The position numbers and the translations under genes were made by a program. A stretch of 21,509 bases of DNA from an uncultured Bacteroidales bacterium (GTDB lineage Bacteria; Bacteroidota; Bacteroidia; Bacteroidales; Paludibacteraceae), in the NCBI GenBank assembly GCA_937916355.1, contig CALFTM010000005.1, positions 1-21,509 of the forward strand, written 5' to 3'. This document shows, one piece after another, positions 15,962-21,509 of the stretch (position 1 is the first letter of the stretch; each line of letters begins with the position of its first letter). The notes beneath the pieces were generated by a model. It made no database searches, was not told the origin of the DNA, and saw only the letters and a list, made by a program, of their open reading frames with translations.

Positions 15962-16975
15962 TTACATTCCGTTTGCCTTCATCATACTTTCGTATTCAGC
16001 TTTTGGACGTTTCATGCGCTCTACAGTTGGAGCCATTCTCTTTGCATCGCCGAATCCCGGAGCGACCTTTTCAGCCTTCATGAAGTACTCTTCTGACAAG
16101 TCAAACTCCTTTGTAAACATGTGGTAGATAGCGAGGTTGTAGTACAATCCGCAAGTAATCTCCTTGTTGATTCTGGCAGTCTCAGAATTTACATTTGACT
16201 CCTTCAATGCCTTGTTCCAAGCGTCAACAGAAGGTTGAGCGGCAGCCTTGAATTTCTCGATGTCATACTCGAAAGCCTTCACAATCTCGAAAGCTTGCTC
16301 AAAGTTGGCAGCAGCGGCAGTCAAATCCGAGTAATCCATTGTACATTTTTTCTTAATTCTCACATTGTAGAAATGCAAACGAATCTGCATAGCCCACTCT
16401 GTACCCAACACCTTATTGAGTTTTTTCGTATATTCCTTGATGACATTTTGGAATGTAACCTTCTTAGCTCTTGCATAAGCAGTGTCCTGAGCCATTCTCG
16501 GGTCACGGTACCAGTTAGATTCAACCTTGACGTTCTTTGAGAAATTATCTGTGTAGATAACCCTGTCTCCTTCCTTTACATTAACAGTGAATCCAAAATC
16601 CTTATACATTCGACCGATGTATTGGATTGGCGGCGGAGGGCCCTGCACTTTTCTGTTAGCGATTTCGTAACGGTTATCCTCGATCACTATTTCAGAAGAA
16701 CGTACGAAGGTATCAGTCACTTGTACTGTAATGTCTGCAGTACCATTGAAAACACGTTTCAAAGCACCACTAAGATCAAAAGCCTTCGCAGGAGAACCCT
16801 TTGCCAAAACATCATTTTCTTGAGTAACCATGTACGTACGAGCTTCCAAAGACCTTGGACAGGTCGGATAGTTGGACATTTTGTAGAAACCCAAAGAAGT
16901 CCTGTCGTTAGTCTGTCCCATTGCCGATGCTACAACTCCAAGCAATAAGAAGATTCCAATCAATCTTTTTTTCAT
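15962..16975 (-). CDS. exported protein of unknown function with a C-terminal TPR-like region
   Basis: I do not recognise a named family for this 337-residue protein. It starts MKKRLIGIFLLLGVVASAMGQ, a clear Sec signal peptide with cleavage near Gly20/Gln21 and no lipobox cysteine, so a soluble periplasmic or surface location is likely. The central part is mixed alpha-beta with YIGRMYKDFGFTVNV and a stretch of alternating residues. From about residue 265, YYNLAIYHMFTKEFDLSEEYFMKAEKVAPGFGDA is a single good tetratricopeptide-like helix pair, suggesting protein contacts. An upstream in-frame ATG at 17050 would add 25 residues that spoil the signal peptide, so I reject it. It diverges from the other exported protein at 17324 and ends at its own terminator. 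Confidence 0.78.
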   Translation of the reverse strand: MKKRLIGIFLLLGVVASAMGQTNDRTSLGFYKMSNYPTCPRSLEARTYMVTQENDVLAKGSPAKAFDLSGALKRVFNGTADITVQVTDTFVRSSEIVIEDNRYEIANRKVQGPPPPIQYIGRMYKDFGFTVNVKEGDRVIYTDNFSKNVKVESNWYRDPRMAQDTAYARAKKVTFQNVIKEYTKKLNKVLGTEWAMQIRLHFYNVRIKKKCTMDYSDLTAAAANFEQAFEIVKAFEYDIEKFKAAAQPSVDAWNKALKESNVNSETARINKEITCGLYYNLAIYHMFTKEFDLSEEYFMKAEKVAPGFGDAKRMAPTVERMKRPKAEYESMMKANGM

Positions 16976-17011
16976 TGTTTCTTTAAATTTAAATTTTACA
17001 TAAAAGTCATG

Positions 17012-17041
17012 CAAAATTATGTTAATCTTTTTAAACACAAA
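17012..17041 (-). promoter_or_regulatory. promoter of the 337-residue exported protein gene
   Basis: On the minus strand TTTG (plus 17038-17041), an 18-nt spacer and TAATTTTG (plus 17012-17019) fit the Bacteroidota -33/-7 pattern with a spacer one base short. The start codon is 37 nt downstream of the -7 box. The rest of 16976-17323 is an AT-rich divergent intergenic region. Apart from this site and the -7 box at 17235, I see nothing in it. Confidence 0.6.
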
Positions 17042-17234
17042 AGAGAACAATGTTTTTTTTCTATTGCAGGCACTGTAGTATATATAATCAAAGAAATTGA
17101 CTCTTTGAACTGCTCAAAATTCTCGATAAATGGGGGAAATGGTCGAAAAATAAGGTTTATCAAACAAAAATGGGGATTAGAAGTGAAATTTTCGCTGATT
17201 CTCTATTCTGTGTGGTGGATTCATTTCCTACCCA

Positions 17235-17242
17235 TAAATTTG
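17235..17242 (+). promoter_or_regulatory. putative -7 element for the beta-propeller protein gene
   Basis: TAAATTTG fits TAnnTTTG and lies 81 nt before the ATG at 17324. No clear TTTG lies at the -33 distance, so support is partial. Confidence 0.45.
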
Positions 17243-17323
17243 CCGACATGAATCATCCAACAGAAAAATGGTTCTTCACTTGATATTGATATAAATGATT
17301 AAATAAAAATTAAGAAAAAACTT

Positions 17324-19225
17324 ATGAGAAAAATGATTTTCGCCTCTGCAATTTTAGCGGCAACGCAATTGCAAGCACAGCAAGTAGAATGGAGTGCACC
17401 TGTACAAGGTGATGCTAAAACGATTTTCTTCCACAATTTCACACAGACTCCAGTGTTGGAAATGGAAAACAACTGGGTAGGAATTGACAATGCCAACCAT
17501 AAGGTGGCTTGGACAATCAAGAAATCTGCCAAGAATGAAGCGTTGAAGAAGGTCAGCAAAATCGACAAACTCACCGGAGGAAAATCCTCAGAAGATGTTG
17601 CAGGTGCATTGGTGCAGGAAGACTACATCGAGATTCCGAACACCCAGTTTGCTTTGGTTTCGGGAGTGATCATCGACATCGTCAACGGAACTCAAGTAGT
17701 AGGTAGCGAGGCTGCCCCTATCAAAAAGTTGTTAAAAAACCAGATAGTGCCAAATTTGAACATTGTGTTGTTCAAAGTTGAAGATGCAGATTCTAAAGTA
17801 TCCGTTCATGCTGTAGATATCGAAACTGACAAGATTTTATGGAAAAAGGTGTTGACTGATGTCAACAAGAAAAAGAACGCGTTAAAAGGGTTTGTGAAGA
17901 TGAACGGTGGCGAGTTGCCAGAAGGTTCTGACGTATTTGAGCCAAGCACAGACCCAGATGGAAACATTTTCTACGCTCACGAGCGTATGTTGTATCTTTT
18001 GGACAAGCAGACTGGTGCGTCAAAATGGGAATTGGAGTGCAATCCGGGCGCAGTCATCCAAAGCAAGGACAAGAAGAACCTCTACGTTCCTGAGCGTGGA
18101 AACACTATTACGGGAAAGTTTGGCAAGACATTGCACTGCATCTCTGCGGCAACAGGAAAGAAGGTATGGGCAAATCCATTGGCATTGGAGGGTAGCTACT
18201 TCAAATTGATTGAGTTGGACAACAACCAGATTGCAGTTGTTAGCACCTCTACAATCATGCTCTACAACGCATCAAACGCTACCAAGGTTTGGAAGAGACC
18301 TTACGGCGCACCATTCATCAGCCGTGTTGATGTATTGAGCGACGGTTTGGAGGTTTATTATGGAAACAGAATCGACAAGGTGAACTTGTCAACTGGAAAA
18401 TCAGCTTTAGACAAGCCTATCGTGTTGGAAGATGTTGATCCTAACACCTCCACATTGATCAGAAAAGACTATGACAACTCGTATGTCATCTTCACCCCAA
18501 CCGCATTTGCCGTGAAGAATAAAGCTAACAACAAGAAAAAATGGAATTTTTATCTTAGTCAAACCGACCGTGTGGCGTTCGACGATGTGAACAAGAAGGC
18601 TCTTGCCATTTGCGGAAAGAAGATCTACGTACTCGATCCGGACAACCAAGCAAAACGCCCTTCAGCAGTTGAGGCAAAATTGGATGATGCAGATGCGTTG
18701 ATCGGTTATAAATTGGGCGACAAAGGCTACTTCATCTACGGAGCGAAAGAGTATATCATGATTTCAAAAGATGGTAAAGTGCTTAGTCAAAAGGTTTACC
18801 CTCAATTGAAGACCGGAGGTTGGGCAAGATTCGGATTGGCAATGGCAAGTGTGGCAACAGGAATACAAGGAACCACTGTAACTACAGGTGACGGACACAC
18901 CACAGGATTGTTCTGCGACGCTGAGACAGCAGAGGCTAACGCAAACGCAAGTATGGCGTTGAGCGACCTTCGCAAAGAGATGAAGTCAAATTCAAAGCAA
19001 AGAGTAGCAGCCCGCAGCTCAGATGATACTGCAATCTTCGTAACCAGCCAGAAGTCAAAAGGAAATGAAACAGTTTCATTGGTGATTGTGGACAAGAACA
19101 GCGGTGAGGAGATTAAGACTGTGAACTTTAGCGATGACAGAGACGTGGTGTTCGAGATTGATTTCAACACTAATATGCTCTACTTCGTGGACAAGGGAGT
19201 CTTGAAAGCAATGAATTTAAAATAA
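17324..19225 (+). CDS. exported PQQ-like beta-propeller repeat protein
   Basis: This 633-residue protein starts MRKMIFASAILAATQLQAQ, a short Sec signal peptide, so it is exported. It contains repeated blades of the PQQ/WD type, a strand followed by D-x-x-T/N-G-x-x-x-W. Clear examples are VDIETDKILWKK (near residue 165), LLDKQTGASKWELE (near 224), CISAATGKKVWANP (near 272), LYNASNATKVWKRP (near 313), VKNKANNKKKWNF (near 397) and VLDPDNQAK (near 435). A Gly/Ala-rich segment (GLAMASVATGIQG, near 507) interrupts the propeller before a final blade with VDKNSGEEIKTV. The blades resemble those of BamB and PQQ dehydrogenases, but no dehydrogenase cofactor site is evident. Scaffold or binding functions are possible and the ligand is unknown. 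It stands alone, between its own promoter-like site and a terminator. Confidence 0.8.
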   Translation: MRKMIFASAILAATQLQAQQVEWSAPVQGDAKTIFFHNFTQTPVLEMENNWVGIDNANHKVAWTIKKSAKNEALKKVSKIDKLTGGKSSEDVAGALVQEDYIEIPNTQFALVSGVIIDIVNGTQVVGSEAAPIKKLLKNQIVPNLNIVLFKVEDADSKVSVHAVDIETDKILWKKVLTDVNKKKNALKGFVKMNGGELPEGSDVFEPSTDPDGNIFYAHERMLYLLDKQTGASKWELECNPGAVIQSKDKKNLYVPERGNTITGKFGKTLHCISAATGKKVWANPLALEGSYFKLIELDNNQIAVVSTSTIMLYNASNATKVWKRPYGAPFISRVDVLSDGLEVYYGNRIDKVNLSTGKSALDKPIVLEDVDPNTSTLIRKDYDNSYVIFTPTAFAVKNKANNKKKWNFYLSQTDRVAFDDVNKKALAICGKKIYVLDPDNQAKRPSAVEAKLDDADALIGYKLGDKGYFIYGAKEYIMISKDGKVLSQKVYPQLKTGGWARFGLAMASVATGIQGTTVTTGDGHTTGLFCDAETAEANANASMALSDLRKEMKSNSKQRVAARSSDDTAIFVTSQKSKGNETVSLVIVDKNSGEEIKTVNFSDDRDVVFEIDFNTNMLYFVDKGVLKAMNLK

Positions 19226-19270
19226 TAGTTTAAAAGTGACGAAAGATAGAGACAAACAAGATGAAAAGTG

Positions 19271-19305
19271 AAAAAAGAGCGGCATTCAACCGCTCTTTTT
19301 TTATT
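19271..19305. terminator. bidirectional terminator between the beta-propeller gene and argB
   Basis: The arms AAAAAAGAGCGG (19271-19282) and CCGCTCTTTTTT (19290-19301) pair perfectly around a 7-nt loop. There is a T-run on the plus-strand side and an A-run on the other. The hairpin can therefore stop transcription of both converging genes. Confidence 0.88.
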
Positions 19306-19337
19306 GTACAATCCCAAAAAATGATTACTTGATGATC

Positions 19338-20108
19338 TCACCCACGAATGACCGTACCGCTTCTCTCTCCGATTTCATCCGCCTTGGTGATAACAACCTC
19401 CTTCACGCCAGACGAAATGGCATCAAAGGCATTCTCCAACTTCGGAATCATTCCTCCTTGGATAATCTCTTTTTCAACATACTCCTTAAAGAGTGGTTGC
19501 GTGATTTCCGGAATGACGCTATCATCATCCTCTGCATCCATCAAGACACCCTTTTTCTCAAAACAGTAGATGAGGGTTACCTCAAAATGTTTTGCCAAGG
19601 CCTTAGCAGCCTCGCCAGCGATGGTATCGGCATTGGTGTTGAGCAAATTGCCCTGCTTATCGTGTGTTAGAGGAGCGAGTACCGGCACGACTCCCTTAGC
19701 AATCAAATCTGCCAAAAGATCGGCGTTCACCTCCTTCACGTCGCCTACATAACCATAGTCTACCTCTTTTACCGGACGCTTTTCAGAGCGCATATAGTTC
19801 ATATCCGCACCCGTAAGTCCCAACGCATTGATTCCCAAAGCCTGCAACTTCGACACGATGGTTTTGTTCACCAAACCGCCATAGACCATGGTCACCACCT
19901 TGAGCGTCTCCGCATCAGTGATTCGACGACCATTCACCATCTTACTTTCAATTCCCAACTGTGCAGCAATCGCAGTCGCTGAGCGACCACCGCCATGCAC
20001 CAACACTTTATTCCCTTCTATTCCAGAGAAGCGTTTCAAGAGGTCGGCGAGCGTCTCCGGCTCTTCCACTATTTTACCTCCTACTTTTATGATTGTCAGT
20101 TTTTCCAT
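19338..20108 (-). CDS. argB: acetylglutamate kinase (N-acyl-L-glutamate 5-kinase)
   Basis: This 256-residue amino-acid kinase phosphorylates N-acetyl-L-glutamate in arginine synthesis. Signatures are KVGGK at 8-12 (phosphate binding), HGGGRSAT at 38-45, NGRRITD at 59-65, GLTGAD at 97-102 and NTNADTIAGEAA near 157, which binds substrate and nucleotide. Length fits the short, arginine-insensitive type lacking the N-terminal helix of feedback-inhibited enzymes. In some Bacteroides the arginine route uses N-succinyl rather than N-acetyl intermediates, so the natural acyl group is uncertain. It is probably transcribed with or downstream of mscL, but a hairpin lies between them. No other arginine gene is in the window. 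Confidence 0.95.
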   Translation of the reverse strand: MEKLTIIKVGGKIVEEPETLADLLKRFSGIEGNKVLVHGGGRSATAIAAQLGIESKMVNGRRITDAETLKVVTMVYGGLVNKTIVSKLQALGINALGLTGADMNYMRSEKRPVKEVDYGYVGDVKEVNADLLADLIAKGVVPVLAPLTHDKQGNLLNTNADTIAGEAAKALAKHFEVTLIYCFEKKGVLMDAEDDDSVIPEITQPLFKEYVEKEIIQGGMIPKLENAFDAISSGVKEVVITKADEIGERSGTVIRG

Positions 20109-20132
20109 ATCTATAATTAGAAAATAAAAGAA

Positions 20133-20155
20133 ACCGCGACTTTGATAAGTGCGGT
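20133..20155 (-). terminator. possible terminator between mscL and argB
   Basis: On the minus strand an ACCGC...GCGGT stem extended by ACTT/AAGT, with one bulged base, is followed by TTCTTTTATTTT. It lies 25 nt after the mscL stop and ahead of argB. It could end mscL transcription or attenuate read-through into argB. The bulge and mixed T-tract weaken the call. Confidence 0.5.
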
Positions 20156-20179
20156 CCCCTTATGAAAAAATTTCTTTTA

Positions 20180-20626
20180 TTATTGCTTATTCTTCAACAA
20201 GTCACGAATCTCAGTAAGCAACAACTCCTCCTTTGACGGTGCAGGCTCTGGAGCAGGCTCTGCTGGCTTCTCCTCTTCCTTCTTCTTAAAAGCATTCACT
20301 CCCTTTATGAACAAGAAGATGCAGAATGCAGTTATGATGAAATCGAATGTCACCTGCATGAAATTTCCGAAACTCAACACGGCAACGCCAGCCTCTTTCG
20401 CCTTTGCCAACGTGTCATAGATCACCTCTCTGTTGCCCAATTGGACAAACCAGTTGGTGAAGTCGATACCACCGACCAACAAAGAGACCAACGGCATAAA
20501 AACATCTGAAACCAAGGATGAGACAATCTTTCCGAAAGCACCACCGATGATTACACCGACCGCCATATCCATCACATTTCCACGGACAGCAAAGTCCTTA
20601 AACTCTGATAAAAATTTGCACTTCAT
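20180..20626 (-). CDS. mscL: large-conductance mechanosensitive channel
   Basis: This 148-residue inner-membrane channel opens under membrane tension to release solutes during osmotic downshock. The N-terminal amphipathic helix FLSEFKDFAVRGNVMDMAVG is followed by the pore-lining TM1 (VGVIIGGAFGKIVSSLVSDVFMPLV) with its conserved glycines. Then come a periplasmic loop of about 35 residues, TM2 (VTFDFIITAFCIFLFIKGVNAF), a basic-acidic KKKEEE stretch and an amphipathic C-terminal helix (LLLTEIRDLLKN). A Pro-Ala-Glu linker (PAEPAPEPAPS) separates TM2 from that helix and makes the protein a little longer than E. coli MscL. TAnnTTTG-like elements at 20658-20665 and 20672-20679 (minus strand) may drive it. 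Confidence 0.95.
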   Translation of the reverse strand: MKCKFLSEFKDFAVRGNVMDMAVGVIIGGAFGKIVSSLVSDVFMPLVSLLVGGIDFTNWFVQLGNREVIYDTLAKAKEAGVAVLSFGNFMQVTFDFIITAFCIFLFIKGVNAFKKKEEEKPAEPAPEPAPSKEELLLTEIRDLLKNKQ

Positions 20627-20657
20627 AACTCTAAAATTGCTTTAATGTTCACCTATC

Positions 20658-20679
20658 CAAATTTATTTTTGCAAATTTA
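20658..20679 (-). promoter_or_regulatory. putative -7 elements upstream of mscL
   Basis: Two TAAATTTG boxes on the minus strand (plus 20658-20665 and 20672-20679) match TAnnTTTG and lie 32-53 nt before the mscL ATG. Neither has a clear TTTG at the -33 distance. Confidence 0.35.
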
Positions 20680-20757
20680 ACATTTTATTTCAGAGCGGAA
20701 ATATTTTTACACAGGTTCTTTAAAAATTTATGACAAACCCATCAAATAGACTTCCCT

Positions 20758-21336
20758 CTACTCCAACACCTTCAAGGAGGTTAGTCCGCTCCGCTTCCCG
20801 ATCTCATACGTTTTGATCGTCTCTCCCCCACTATTCAAATCAAACAAATAGAGTGGCTCGTTGATGATGAAATGGGAACACGAAAAAGAATCCCCCACCT
20901 TCAATTTGGAGTTTTCCGATAATACAATTTCAAATTTCGCTTCTCCCAAATAACTGACCACACAACGCCGATTGGGATTCCACGTCATTTCGATTTTTTG
21001 CCCCCTGCACAAATTAGCAGAAATGATGCTTTTAGAAAAAATACGGGCAGACTCCTCAGACTCTTCTGCGATTAAATATTCTATAAACGAATTATAATCC
21101 GAGTAATTCAAATAACGAGCCAAAATGTTCAATGTGGAAATTCTCGTATTGCGATCTTCCTTCACATATCCCCACAAACGCATCAACGTTGTCGCACTAA
21201 TAGTCTCCTTCACTTTTGTCGTAATCGCTTCTGCAACAAATTTAAAATCATTCGGCGTCTGCGGTTTCCGATTCAGATTCTTCTCTATTAGTTCCAACAA
21301 TACTCTTAAATATTCAAATTCACTCTTCTCTGTCAT
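20758..21336 (-). CDS. hypothetical protein, possible DNA-binding N-terminus
   Basis: I do not recognise this protein. From the ATG at 21336 it has 192 residues. An ATG at 21426 would add 30 residues, including the hydrophobic MKFLFPLFVLFFAFGF, which resembles a signal peptide but is more likely upstream DNA read in frame. The N-terminal half is helical: EFEYLRVLLELIEKNL and ETISATTLMRLWGYVKEDRNTRISTLNILARYL look like an HTH-like helical region. The C-terminal half (QKIEMTWNPNRRCVVSYLGEAKFEIVLSEN and on) is beta-rich. A cytoplasmic regulatory or sensory role is a guess; the alternative is an exported protein if the longer start is used. Its upstream DNA runs into the pentanucleotide repeat. 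Confidence 0.6.
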   Translation of the reverse strand: MTEKSEFEYLRVLLELIEKNLNRKPQTPNDFKFVAEAITTKVKETISATTLMRLWGYVKEDRNTRISTLNILARYLNYSDYNSFIEYLIAEESEESARIFSKSIISANLCRGQKIEMTWNPNRRCVVSYLGEAKFEIVLSENSKLKVGDSFSCSHFIINEPLYLFDLNSGGETIKTYEIGKRSGLTSLKVLE

Positions 21337-21446
21337 CACTACATAATTTTTGTTAAACCCGAATGCAAAGAAAAGAACAAATAACGGAAATAAAAATTTC
21401 ATTTCATTCCATTTATTCCACATCATTTCATTTAATGGACAAAGCC

Positions 21447-21509
21447 ATTTTATTTTATTTTATTTTATTTTATTTTATTTTATTTTATTTTATTTTATTT
21501 TATTTTATT
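21447..21509. repeat. ATTTT pentanucleotide tandem repeat (runs off the window)
   Basis: A perfect ATTTT array of 63 nt, 12.6 units, continues to the last base, so the true copy number is unknown. It lies about 110 nt upstream of the ATG at 21336 of the minus-strand hypothetical gene, close enough to influence its promoter. A five-base unit would change helical spacing by about half a turn per copy. The sequence between gene and repeat is itself rich in ATTTC/ATTTT-like pentamers (about 21400-21435), as if it were a decayed extension. Confidence 0.97.

Noticed and set aside
16976..17050. An upstream start for the 337-residue exported protein
   Set aside because: It would bury the signal peptide and would cross the probable promoter of the gene.
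17009..17251. An 80-codon plus-strand frame in the divergent intergenic region
   Set aside because: It overlaps the opposite-strand promoter, has a low-complexity AT-driven composition and no recognisable feature.

Overview
The window looks like a chromosomal segment of a Bacteroidota bacterium, most likely order Bacteroidales. Several independent signs agree. The partial 16S rRNA has a Bacteroidales-type 5' end. Promoter-like sites fit the phylum's TTTG/TAnnTTTG pattern rather than -35/-10 boxes. A C10 cysteine protease ends in a type IX secretion (T9SS) sorting domain, and a 29-residue AURKAIP1/COX24-type basic protein typical of the phylum is present. The genus cannot be settled from what is visible.

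Layout. Positions 1-922 (minus) are the 5' part of a 16S rRNA gene, followed upstream by its leader and a textbook promoter at 1115-1145. A gene-poor stretch (about 1150-1631) holds direct repeats, an inverted repeat and a decayed 3' end of a T9SS-cargo gene. A secreted C10 protease (1632-4109, minus) and a cation diffusion facilitator (4276-5172, plus) diverge from a shared intergenic region. Positions 5336-11843 form a branched-chain amino acid operon: promoter, Ile/Leu-rich leader peptide, attenuator, leuA, leuC, leuD, a citramalate synthase-like gene (cimA), leuB and a strong terminator. A small membrane protein (12005-12469, plus) converges on mutY (12466-13515, minus). An HU-family gene, the 29-residue basic protein and an RNase E/G gene follow on the plus strand (13672-15811). 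Next come two divergent exported proteins of unknown function (15962-16975 minus; 17324-19225 plus). The minus-strand genes argB and mscL follow, then an unrecognised 222-codon reading frame. The window ends inside an ATTTT pentanucleotide tandem repeat.

How the parts work together. The leu operon encodes every enzyme from 2-ketoisovalerate to 2-ketoisocaproate. With the citramalate synthase it also makes 2-ketobutyrate for isoleucine, because LeuCD and LeuB act in both routes. The leader peptide upstream has 7 Ile and 5 Leu codons among 22 and no Val codon, which matches the two end products. Its stop codon lies inside the 5' arm of an antiterminator that excludes a 14-bp intrinsic terminator. 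This is the best-supported regulatory system in the window. The remaining genes are mostly housekeeping (DNA repair, nucleoid, RNA processing, arginine synthesis, osmotic safety valve). No transposase, phage gene, CRISPR array, tRNA or defence system was seen.
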